Source: DATEEW01 sp035273665
Lineage (GTDB): Bacteria; Pseudomonadota; Gammaproteobacteria; Burkholderiales; SG8-39
Direction of reading: 5' to 3'
Assembly: GCA_035273665.1 (NCBI GenBank)
Contig: DATEOW010000010.1
Span: 1-9,026 of the forward strand
DNA length: 9,026 nucleotides
Positions 1-5,717 of the stretch are shown piece after piece. Position 1 is the stretch's first letter; each line of letters begins with the position of its first letter. The position numbers and the translations under genes were made by a program. Under the pieces are notes generated by a model. That model made no database searches, was not told where the DNA came from, and was given only the letters and a program-made list of their open reading frames with translations.

Positions 1-2007
1 GGTTGAACGGCCGCCGGCCAAATCGTCGGCCGCGCCGATTCGAGTAAAGATCTGGTCGATGCTGCCCATTGTCGCTGCGCGAGCGGGAACGTAGCTGCCG
101 ATATGCGCGAGTAAGGCAATGAGCGCTACCTGGCGCATGTACGTGGATTTGCCGCCCATGTTGGGGCCGGTGATCAGCAGAAGACGGCGAGTAGGGGAGA
201 GCTTGGTATCGTTCGCAATGAAATCGTCGATCTGCGCTTCAACAACAGGGTGACGGCCGCCTTCAATGTGGATACAGGTTTCTTCGACGAGCGCGGGGCG
301 GCGCCAGTCTTTTTCAACGGCGGTAGAAGCAAAGCTCGCGAGCACGTCGAGTTCGGCCAGCGCGCGTGCAATGCTTTGCAATGACGTCACTTCGGAGGCA
401 AGTCGATCAAGCAATTCATCGTAGAGCTGTTTCTCAAGCGCCAGCGCACGATCCTGCGCAGAGAGCGCCTTGTCTTCAAAGGCCTTCAGCTCCGGGGTGA
501 TGTAGCGCTCTTCATTTTTGAGTGTTTGCCGACGGCGGTAATCCTCCGGCACTTTGTCGGCATGAGAGTTCGTAATGGCGATGTAGAAACCATGCACGCG
601 GTTGTATTCGACTTTCAGATTGGGAATGCCGGTACGTTCGCGTTCGCGCGCTTCAAGGGCGATAAGAAACTCGCCCGCATTGCTTTGCAAGCCCCGAAGT
701 TCGTCGAGCGCATCGCTGTAGCCTGCCGCGATGACGCCGCCCTCGCGTAATAAAACCGCCGGCTCGTCGGCAATAGCGCGTTGCAAGAGCGGAAGAGAGG
801 GAACAGGCGTGTTCAGTGTGTCATGCAAGACACAAAGCCGCGACCCGATGCAATGCGCGAGACTCTCAGTCAACATTGGCAACGTGCAGAGCGTGTCTCG
901 CAGACTGGAGAGGTCGCGAGGGCGCGCGGACTTCAATGCAATGCGCCCCGCGATTCGTTCCACGTCAGCCACGCGACGGAGCGTGCTTTGTAACGCGTTA
1001 TAAGGGCCCGCACCGGCATCCCCAGCGAGCTCAGTCACCGCATCGAGTCGAGCGTTGACGATCGCACGATCGCGCAAAGGATGATGCAGCCAATGACGCA
1101 GCATTCGGCTGCCCATTGCGGTGACGCAGCGATCGAGAATGCTCAACAAAGTAGGCGCAGGTTGTCCACGCAGTGTTTCGGTTAACTCCAAATTGCGACG
1201 TGTGGCAGGATCGAGGCGGACATAGGCATCGCTTCGTTCCGCCAAGAGTGCATTCACGTGTTGCAGATTTTGGCCCTGCGTCTTGCGTGCGTAAGAAAGT
1301 AGGGCGCCGGCCGCCGCGATGGCGGGCCGCATGTCCTCGACACCGAAGCCTGCCAACTCTGCGGTGCCGAAGTGCTGGGTGAGTAGCGCGTGTGCCGTTG
1401 AGAATTCGAAATGCCATGCAGGCAAGCGCGTCTGTGCGCATCGCGTGTCCTGCAGTATGAGCTGGTGATTGTCGGCAACGAGCACTTCCGCCGGGCCGAT
1501 GCGTTGGACTTCCGCCATCCATGCGCGCGGACTGACCTCCATCACCCGCAATTCGCCGCTCGCGAGATTAAGCCAAGCGAGACCCGCCAACTCGGCTTCG
1601 GGTGACACTGCTAACAGGATGTTCGGCGCCTTGTCCTCAAGCAGTGCTTGGTCAGTCAGCGTCCCGGGGGTAACGATACGCAGGACTTTCCGCTCGACGG
1701 GACCTTTTGATGTGGCCGGATCGCCCACCTGTTCGCAGATCGCGACCGATTCGCCTGACTTCACAAGTTTCGCCAGGTAGGCCTCCGCCGCGTGATAGGG
1801 CACACCGGCCATTTTGATCGGTGTCCCGGCGGAGGCGCCGCGTTGTGTCAGCGTGATATCGAGAAGGCGAGCCGCTTTTTCAGCGTCTTCGAAAAAGAGC
1901 TCGTAAAAATCGCCCATGCGATAGAAGAGCAGCATATCGGGGTACTCGGCCTTGAGGGCCAAGTACTGCTGCATCATGGGAGTGTGAGGTGGTGGGGCGG
2001 ACGACAT
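1..2007 (-). CDS. mutS: DNA mismatch repair protein MutS (partial, C-terminus cut by window edge)
   Basis: MutS recognises base mismatches and small loops in DNA and uses ATP to recruit MutL in mismatch repair. The minus frame starts at an ATG whose first base is 2007 and stays open for 669 codons to the window edge. The N-terminus carries the mismatch-reading motif GDFYELF, with F34 and E36 equivalent to the Phe-x-Glu wedge. The connector holds VAICEQ and GDPATSKGP. The core and clamp contain RRNLELTETL and TAMGSRMLRHWL. GRHPVVE lies near residues 584-590, and the Walker A motif GPNMGGKST spans 614-622 with Lys620, matching E. coli numbering. The last readable residues, DDLAGGRST, belong to the ATPase signature. 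Walker B and the C-terminal dimerisation region, roughly 185 residues by comparison with the 853-residue E. coli protein, lie outside. No strong Shine-Dalgarno precedes the ATG. Met11 or Met12 are possible alternative starts, but the longer N-terminus fits the family. Confidence 0.97.
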   Translation of the reverse strand, partial: MSSAPPPHTPMMQQYLALKAEYPDMLLFYRMGDFYELFFEDAEKAARLLDITLTQRGASAGTPIKMAGVPYHAAEAYLAKLVKSGESVAICEQVGDPATSKGPVERKVLRIVTPGTLTDQALLEDKAPNILLAVSPEAELAGLAWLNLASGELRVMEVSPRAWMAEVQRIGPAEVLVADNHQLILQDTRCAQTRLPAWHFEFSTAHALLTQHFGTAELAGFGVEDMRPAIAAAGALLSYARKTQGQNLQHVNALLAERSDAYVRLDPATRRNLELTETLRGQPAPTLLSILDRCVTAMGSRMLRHWLHHPLRDRAIVNARLDAVTELAGDAGAGPYNALQSTLRRVADVERIAGRIALKSARPRDLSSLRDTLCTLPMLTESLAHCIGSRLCVLHDTLNTPVPSLPLLQRAIADEPAVLLREGGVIAAGYSDALDELRGLQSNAGEFLIALEARERERTGIPNLKVEYNRVHGFYIAITNSHADKVPEDYRRRQTLKNEERYITPELKAFEDKALSAQDRALALEKQLYDELLDRLASEVTSLQSIARALAELDVLASFASTAVEKDWRRPALVEETCIHIEGGRHPVVEAQIDDFIANDTKLSPTRRLLLITGPNMGGKSTYMRQVALIALLAHIGSYVPARAATMGSIDQIFTRIGAADDLAGGRST

Positions 2008-2233
2008 TATTTGATCTCGAGCCGGCACTCACGCGGCGCGCGGCGGGTTCGCATTATCCCCTAAGTTGTGAACTCGTCGTCCCGCTCGGCCGCTGACGTC
2101 TGCGCATTGAGACAGGACGTCGGCGGATGTGCGGCGCCGCGTGCGATCTTTCCGTGTTCATGACATCTGCATATTGGCGAGCGGCTCGCGAAGGGGTAGT
2201 TTGGGAGCGCAAATTAGCTCAGGCGAGGCCGTC
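2008..2233. other. Divergent intergenic region between mutS and the zinc-ribbon gene
   Basis: This 226-bp spacer holds the 5' control regions of two divergent genes, and I see no small gene in it. A GATAAT hexamer on the minus strand, about 50 bp upstream of mutS, resembles a -10 box but has no convincing -35 partner. For the plus-strand gene the best candidate is TTGGCG (2174-2179), 17 bp, TAGTTT (2197-2202), which is weak. Symmetric sequences present are two GACGTC palindromes at 2095-2100 and 2116-2121, exactly 21 bp apart, and a perfect GCGAGC-G-GCTCGC dyad at 2177-2189. No known regulator is assigned to either. Confidence 0.5.
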
Positions 2234-2785
2234 ATGCGCTGCACAACCTGCAATTCGGAAAACGGATCCAAGGCGAAGTTTTGTCGGCAATGCGGAAGCG
2301 CCATGAGCGCTCGGGCAGCGGTCGCCAAGGAAGGCATTCGGCGTTGTTCTCGATGTAAGGTCGTCGTTCCCGCAGGTTCTCAATATTGCAGTCAATGTGG
2401 GGACTCCATGACAGAGACGATGCCCCCTGCGTTGTTGGCAGCCCCAAAAGCGTCTCGCTCAAAGCGCCTGGTCTTCGCGTCAACTCTCCTCGTCGGCATC
2501 ACGCTCGCCTTTATCTATGTGCATTTTGCGGGCGGGGACGAAACCGCCCCCGTGCAATCGTCCGAAGCGAGGGACGTCGACCGCGTTACGGCAAAAGAGG
2601 GCGGGCGGGCGCCCACCGCCTCCTGGCTGACGGCGCTGCGTGGGGATTTACGAAAGTGCGAAGCAGAGTCGATCTTTGCTCAACCGTTCTGCCGGGAAAA
2701 AGCAAAATTCAGGCATTGCAAAAACCGCTGGGGAACGGCGCAGGAATGCCCTCAAGCGGATATGAACGAAGATCGCCCCGTATAG
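2234..2785 (+). CDS. Membrane-anchored double zinc-ribbon protein with cysteine-rich C-terminus, function unknown
   Basis: This 183-residue protein has two N-terminal zinc-ribbon knuckles. The first uses C3, C6, C17 and C20, the second C38, C41, C52 and C55, and each ends in CxxCG. A basic stretch (KASRSKR) and one hydrophobic segment at about 79-98 follow, suggesting a single membrane anchor with the ribbons on the cytoplasmic side. After a polar linker rich in charged residues, the C-terminus (about 131-172) has four more cysteines, C142, C153, C162 and C172, around a WG motif. I recall similar tails in small betaproteobacterial proteins but can name no family. The start at 2234 puts the first knuckle at the very N-terminus and has a purine-rich AGGCGAGG at about 2221-2228. 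An in-frame ATG at 2129 would add 35 residues with no family-like content. No operon partner is clear: mutS is divergent, and ahpC downstream has its own promoter. Function cannot be inferred; zinc binding is likely from the ligand pattern. Confidence 0.82.
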   Translation: MRCTTCNSENGSKAKFCRQCGSAMSARAAVAKEGIRRCSRCKVVVPAGSQYCSQCGDSMTETMPPALLAAPKASRSKRLVFASTLLVGITLAFIYVHFAGGDETAPVQSSEARDVDRVTAKEGGRAPTASWLTALRGDLRKCEAESIFAQPFCREKAKFRHCKNRWGTAQECPQADMNEDRPV

Positions 2786-2794
2786 GGCTTGCCT

Positions 2795-2810
2795 ATTCAA
2801 AAAATTGAAT
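2795..2810. repeat. Perfect inverted repeat ATTCAA-AAAA-TTGAAT
   Basis: A 6-bp perfect dyad with a 4-bp A spacer lies 10 bp after the stop of the zinc-ribbon gene and about 8 bp upstream of the putative ahpC -35 box. It is AT-rich and has no following T-run of terminator quality. It could therefore be an operator for ahpC or a weak 3' hairpin. The dyad is seen directly; its role is unknown. Confidence 0.4.
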
Positions 2811-2817
2811 GTCTCAA

Positions 2818-2847
2818 TTGGAAACTATGGCCCCGCTTGTCTATCCT
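2818..2847 (+). promoter_or_regulatory. Putative sigma-70 promoter of ahpC
   Basis: TTGGAA (2818-2823, 4 of 6 matches to the -35 consensus) is separated by 18 bp from TATCCT (2842-2847, 4 of 6 matches to the -10 consensus). Transcription would begin near 2854, leaving a leader of about 26 nt with the ribosome site GAGGA at 2870-2874. A 6-bp inverted repeat, GGCCCC (2829-2834) and GGGGCC (2849-2854), flanks the -10 box and could be an operator. No convincing OxyR half-site pattern is visible. Confidence 0.5.
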
Positions 2848-2880
2848 AGGGGCCTTATTCATCCAACCTGAGGACATTCA

Positions 2881-3429
2881 ATGAAAACCGTAGGCGATAA
2901 GCTCGAAAGCTTCAGTGTCACCGGCGTAAAGCCCGGTTTCAATCAGCACGAAGAAAAAGGCCAATCGGCCTTTGAAACCATTACGGAAAAATCCTTTCCG
3001 GGTAAATGGAAAGTCATCTATTTCTATCCGAAGGACTTCACCTTCGTATGCCCCACGGAAATCGTCGGGTTCGCGAAACTGGCGAAGGACTTCGCCGATC
3101 GCGATGCAGTGTTGCTCTCCGGCTCCACCGATAATGAATTCAGCAAGCTCGGTTGGCGCCGCGAGCACAAGGACCTGAGCGGATTGAACCACTGGCAGTT
3201 CGGCGATACGACCGGTTCCCTCGTCGATCAACTGGGCGTGCGCGATAAAGCCGCGGGTGTTGCATTGCGCGCGACCTTTATCGTCGACCCAGACAACACG
3301 ATCCAGCACGTTTCGGTCAACAACCTGAACGTCGGGCGCAATCCGGAAGAAGTGCTACGCCTTCTCGACGGTTTGCAAACCGATGAGCTCTGCCCTTGCA
3401 ATCGCCCTGCAGGCGGCGAAACGCTGTAA
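2881..3429 (+). CDS. ahpC: Alkyl hydroperoxide reductase subunit C, 2-Cys peroxiredoxin of the AhpD-coupled type
   Basis: This cytoplasmic peroxiredoxin (182 residues) reduces hydrogen peroxide, organic hydroperoxides and probably peroxynitrite. The thioredoxin-like fold is marked by the active-site motif FTFVCPTE with peroxidatic Cys57, and by GSTDNEFSKLGWR, GVALRATFIVDPD and a C-terminal ELCPCN motif with Cys171 and Cys173. The doubled C-terminal cysteine (CxC, then Asn) resembles M. tuberculosis AhpC, which has three redox cysteines, rather than the single VCP motif of enterobacterial AhpC. This fits the ahpD gene directly downstream and the absence of ahpF here. The ATG at 2881 has a good ribosome site, GAGGA, 6 nt upstream. 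An intrinsic terminator follows at once, so most transcripts probably end after this gene. Assignment to the AhpC/Prx family is firm; coupling to AhpD is inferred from motif and neighbourhood. Confidence 0.96.
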   Translation: MKTVGDKLESFSVTGVKPGFNQHEEKGQSAFETITEKSFPGKWKVIYFYPKDFTFVCPTEIVGFAKLAKDFADRDAVLLSGSTDNEFSKLGWRREHKDLSGLNHWQFGDTTGSLVDQLGVRDKAAGVALRATFIVDPDNTIQHVSVNNLNVGRNPEEVLRLLDGLQTDELCPCNRPAGGETL

Positions 3430-3452
3430 TCGAAAGTATCGATTCGAAACCC

Positions 3453-3485
3453 AAACCCCGGCGGTCATCGCCGGGGTTTTTTATT
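3453..3485 (+). terminator. Rho-independent terminator between ahpC and ahpD
   Basis: An 11-bp perfect stem (AAACCCCGGCG at 3453-3463 with its complement at 3469-3479) closes a 5-nt loop, GTCAT. It runs into six T residues (3477-3482), of which three belong to the stem. It begins 24 bp after the ahpC stop and ends about 11 bp before the ahpD start. It should end the ahpC transcript, with leaky read-through giving a lower level of ahpD unless ahpD has its own promoter. Confidence 0.9.
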
Positions 3486-3495
3486 CGAGGTAGAC

Positions 3496-4017
3496 ATGGA
3501 TTTTCTCAATCTCATCAAGGAACGCATTCCCGACTACGCCAAAGACGTGCGTCTCAATCTAGACGGGACCATCGCGCGTTCGAGTCTGGACAAAGCAGAT
3601 GCCGTAGGCGTTGCGCTCGCGGCCGCGTATGCGAGCCGTTCCAAATTCATGATCGACGCCATTCGCAATTCAGGTGAACTGAGCGAAATCGACTTGAATG
3701 CGGTGTTAACGGCCGCCGCGCTGATGGGCATGAACAACGTCTGGTATCCCTATGTCGAGATGGCCGGGGACAACGACCTCACCACTCAACGCGCCGAATT
3801 GCGGATGAATGCCTACGCTACGCACGGCGGCATCGATAAGACGCGTTTCGAATTATTTGCGCTCGCGGCGAGCATCATCGGCAAGTGCCACTTTTGCATC
3901 GGCTCGCATTACAAGTTGCTCAAGGACAACGGCTTCACGGTGCAGCAGTTGCGAGACGTCGGCCGCATCGCCGCAGCAGTCGCCGCGGCCGCGCTTGTCT
4001 TGAGCGCCGAGACTTAG
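3496..4017 (+). CDS. ahpD: AhpD-type alkylhydroperoxidase / CxxC disulfide reductase
   Basis: This 173-residue all-alpha protein belongs to the carboxymuconolactone decarboxylase/AhpD family. In M. tuberculosis, AhpD reduces oxidised AhpC with electrons from dihydrolipoamide and also has weak peroxidase activity. The signature GKCHFCIGSHYK holds the redox pair Cys131 and Cys134 and His138, with Glu119 upstream. These sit one residue later than the M. tuberculosis catalytic set Glu118, Cys130, Cys133 and His137, so the active site appears complete. The N-terminal half (about 1-110, with MNNVWYPYVEMAGD) also follows the AhpD layout and distinguishes it from short CMD-domain proteins. The ATG at 3496 follows GAGG at 3487-3490. 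The gene sits 66 bp after ahpC, beyond a terminator, and supports its role as the AhpC electron donor. The stop codon lies in the first copy of an 11-bp tandem duplication. The lipoamide donor proteins are not encoded here. Confidence 0.94.
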   Translation: MDFLNLIKERIPDYAKDVRLNLDGTIARSSLDKADAVGVALAAAYASRSKFMIDAIRNSGELSEIDLNAVLTAAALMGMNNVWYPYVEMAGDNDLTTQRAELRMNAYATHGGIDKTRFELFALAASIIGKCHFCIGSHYKLLKDNGFTVQQLRDVGRIAAAVAAAALVLSAET

Positions 4018-4030
4018 TTGAGACTTAGTT
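4009..4030. repeat. Perfect 11-bp tandem duplication carrying the stop codons of ahpD and suhB
   Basis: GAGACTTAGTT occurs twice head to tail, at 4009-4019 and 4020-4030, with no mismatch. The TTAG in each copy reads TAG on the plus strand and, as TTA reversed, TAA on the minus strand. ahpD ends at TAG 4015-4017 in the first copy and suhB ends at TAA (4027-4025) in the second. The two convergent genes are therefore separated by only 7 bp. No terminator hairpin is seen here. Confidence 0.9.
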
Positions 4031-4822
4031 CTTTCTAATCTGCGCCTGCACGAGCGGCAACAGCTGTCCGAAAATTTTCGGATTGCCGCAGATGACATTG
4101 CCGCCGTGCAGGTAATTGTTTTCGCCGTCTAAGTCGCTCACGAGCCCGCCTGCCTCGAGAACGAGCAGGCTACCGGCTGCGATGTCCCAGGGCATGATCC
4201 CTTTTTCCCAAAACGCATCGAGACGGCCGGCTGCAACATAGGCCAAGTCGAGTGCAGCGGCGCCGGCGCGCCGTAAGCCGGCGGTTCTTTCGCTGACGGT
4301 GCGGAAGATGCGCATGAATTCTTCGAAGTTATCGGTTTCGCGGAAAGGGAAGCCGGTCCCGATCAACGCTTCTTTCATGTTGGTGCGTTTGGAAACGCGA
4401 ATGCGCTGATCGTTCAAGAACGCGCCACGGCCGCGCGTGGCCGTGAAAAGCTCATTCTTCGCGGGGTCGAAGATCACTGCTTGCGTGATCTGACCTTTGT
4501 ATTGAAGCGCGATCGACACGCAATACTGCGGAAAGCCGTGAATGAAATTGGTCGTGCCGTCGATGGGGTCGATGATCCACACGTATTCGGAGTCGCCGGC
4601 AGCGCCGGATTCCTCTGCTAAGATCGCGTGATCGGGATAGGCTTTTTTTAACACGTCGATGACGGCGTCCTCCGCGGCCTTATCCACTTCCGTAACGAAA
4701 TCCGCAGGCTTTTTTGTCGTGACGGTAAGCGCGTCGATATCGCGAGCGGCGCGGCTGATGATCGAACCGGCACGGCGTGCCGCCTTGATGGCGATGTTGA
4801 GCATGGGATGAAGCGCGTGCAT
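4025..4822 (-). CDS. suhB: Inositol-1-monophosphatase family protein SuhB
   Basis: This 265-residue protein is a Mg-dependent phosphatase of the inositol monophosphatase fold. In E. coli SuhB also joins the ribosomal RNA antitermination complex with NusA; whether that holds here is inference. Metal-site residues are visible: Glu70 in AEESG, Asp85 and Asp88 in the hallmark WIIDPIDGTTNF, and Asp213 in PWDIAAG. Length is close to the 267-residue E. coli protein, and the N-terminus MHALHPMLNIAIKAARRAG matches its MHPMLNIAVRAARKAG. The start at 4822 is chosen for this match and for an AGGA ribosome site 7 nt upstream on the minus strand. An in-frame ORF extending back to 5047 would run through trmJ and is not credible. 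The gene is divergent from trmJ (75-bp spacer), a neighbourhood conserved in gamma- and betaproteobacteria, and convergent with ahpD. Confidence 0.95.
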   Translation of the reverse strand: MHALHPMLNIAIKAARRAGSIISRAARDIDALTVTTKKPADFVTEVDKAAEDAVIDVLKKAYPDHAILAEESGAAGDSEYVWIIDPIDGTTNFIHGFPQYCVSIALQYKGQITQAVIFDPAKNELFTATRGRGAFLNDQRIRVSKRTNMKEALIGTGFPFRETDNFEEFMRIFRTVSERTAGLRRAGAAALDLAYVAAGRLDAFWEKGIMPWDIAAGSLLVLEAGGLVSDLDGENNYLHGGNVICGNPKIFGQLLPLVQAQIRKN

Positions 4823-4897
4823 GGAATGTCCTGATCGAGCAGAGCGGAAGGGAATAAAGAGCGAGGGCTTTGCGACCCGTAATGGTCGCCATTTTAT
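4823..4897. promoter_or_regulatory. Short divergent spacer between suhB and trmJ with a dyad next to the trmJ start
   Basis: Only 75 bp separate two divergent start codons, so the promoters must overlap or lie inside a neighbouring gene. AATGG-TCG-CCATT (4881-4893) is a dyad 4 bp before the trmJ ATG. The minus strand offers a TATAAA-like hexamer in the same place as a possible suhB -10 box. I could not define a promoter for either gene with confidence. Confidence 0.35.
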
Positions 4898-5629
4898 ATG
4901 AAGACCGAAACACTTCTCGCACGAATTCGCGTCGTGCTCTCGCATACCACCCATCCGGGCAACATCGGCGCCGCTGCGCGTGCAATAAAGACCATGGGTT
5001 TGTCGCAGCTTGTTCTCGTGAATCCGCGCCACTTTCCGGATGCGCAAGCCACCGCGATGGCCTCCGGTGCGGACGACGTATTAGCACAAGCCAAAGTATG
5101 CGCGACGCTCGATGAAGCCTTGCAAGGCACGCGCCTCGCGGTGGCCGTCACCGCGAGGCGGCGTGATATATCGCATGCCGGTTTTGACGCGCGCGAGGCG
5201 GCGAAGTCCATGTTGGCAGAGGCTGCGCAGGGAGATGTTGCGCTTGTCTTTGGAACAGAAATGTCCGGCCTGTCGAACGACGAAGTCATGAAGTGCCAAC
5301 GCTTGGCGCATATCGATGCGAACCCTGAATATTCGTCGCTCAATTTGGCGGCGGCAGTGCAAGTAATGGCCTATGAGTTGCGTAGAAATATCACCGGCGG
5401 TGTGCTGGTCGAAGATCAAAATAACGACGCCGCGGCTTTCGAGGACATCGAAGCTTTTTACGTGCATCTTGAAGAGCGTCTGACGGTCAGCGGCTTTCTC
5501 GACCCCGCACAACCCAAGCGTTTAATGGAACGACTGCGGCGCCTGTTCGGGCGCGCGCGTCTGGAGAAAGAGGAGGTCAATATTCTTCGCGGCATCCTCA
5601 CCGCATGGGAAAAACCCAAGCGACGTTGA
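4898..5629 (+). CDS. trmJ: tRNA (cytidine/uridine-32-2'-O)-methyltransferase TrmJ
   Basis: TrmJ methylates the ribose of nucleotide 32 in the tRNA anticodon loop, using S-adenosylmethionine; it is a SPOUT-fold (trefoil knot) dimer. The 243-residue product shows the N-terminal RNA-methylase signature RIRVVLSHTTHPGNIGAAAR with KTMGL, the SPOUT motif ALVFGTEMSGLSNDEV (F118, E121, G124), and the knot motif NPEYSSLNLAAAVQV (N142 to V156) that binds the cofactor. A conserved C-terminal helix, EKEEVNILRGILTAWEK, follows. The residue after FG is Thr120, where E. coli has Arg (FGRE). The start ATG at 4898 fits the family N-terminus but has no Shine-Dalgarno; the preceding bases are T-rich. It lies 88 bp upstream of cysE, and a cysE-specific promoter lies between them. 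The suhB/trmJ/isc neighbourhood also supports the call. Confidence 0.93.
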   Translation: MKTETLLARIRVVLSHTTHPGNIGAAARAIKTMGLSQLVLVNPRHFPDAQATAMASGADDVLAQAKVCATLDEALQGTRLAVAVTARRRDISHAGFDAREAAKSMLAEAAQGDVALVFGTEMSGLSNDEVMKCQRLAHIDANPEYSSLNLAAAVQVMAYELRRNITGGVLVEDQNNDAAAFEDIEAFYVHLEERLTVSGFLDPAQPKRLMERLRRLFGRARLEKEEVNILRGILTAWEKPKRR

Positions 5630-5659
5630 GCCCCTCGACAACCCCGTGCTCAGCTGCTA

Positions 5660-5684
5660 ATACTTGAGTAATTCACTTGGGTTT
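5660..5684 (+). promoter_or_regulatory. Putative IscR type 1 operator upstream of cysE
   Basis: Compared with the type 1 IscR consensus as I remember it (ATAsyyGACTrwwwyAGTCrrsTAT), about 21 of 25 positions agree. The left part reads ATACTTGAGT and the right part CTTGGGT. The box starts 4 bp upstream of the -35 hexamer of the predicted cysE promoter, the same placement as the first box at iscR. It shares the 11-bp stretch GGGTTTTGTAT with that region. Holo-IscR, which carries a [2Fe-2S] cluster, would repress by blocking RNA polymerase. Confidence 0.7.
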
Positions 5685-5692
5685 TGTATGAT
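5664..5692 (+). promoter_or_regulatory. Putative sigma-70 promoter of cysE
   Basis: TTGAGT (5664-5669) and TATGAT (5687-5692, 5 of 6 matches) are separated by an ideal 17 bp. Transcription would begin near 5699, about 19 nt before the cysE ATG at 5718. This position excludes the in-frame TTG at 5664 and ATG at 5688 as starts for this transcript. Confidence 0.68.
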
Positions 5693-5717
5693 CGCGGCAC
5701 CAATTCAAGGCCTTCCC

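Noticed and set aside
1031..1522. 163-codon minus-strand open frame inside mutS
   Set aside because: It is an out-of-frame shadow, rich in Arg, His and Pro; the mutS frame reads through the same stretch without interruption and with recognisable MutS motifs.
2129..2233. 35-residue N-terminal extension of the zinc-ribbon protein from ATG 2129
   Set aside because: The added residues are Arg-rich without a domain or signal peptide, and the ATG at 2234 places the first zinc knuckle at the N-terminus with a nearby purine-rich site.
2824..2847. Possible OxyR site from two CTAT elements before ahpC
   Set aside because: The elements are direct rather than arranged as ATAG/CTAT half-site pairs, and the spacing does not fit the OxyR pattern.
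3429..3445. ATCGA/TCGAT inverted repeat after the ahpC stop
   Set aside because: Only 5 bp with no T-run; the nearby 11-bp stem with a T-run is the real terminator.
4823..5047. Extended SuhB of 340 residues starting at 5047 on the minus strand
   Set aside because: The extension would be antisense to the start of trmJ, has no family similarity, and a good AGGA ribosome site supports the start at 4822.
5664..5717. Longer CysE starting at TTG 5664 or ATG 5688
   Set aside because: TTG 5664 is the putative -35 hexamer and ATG 5688 lies in the putative -10. Neither has a ribosome site, and the family N-terminus starts at MFARIKED (5718).
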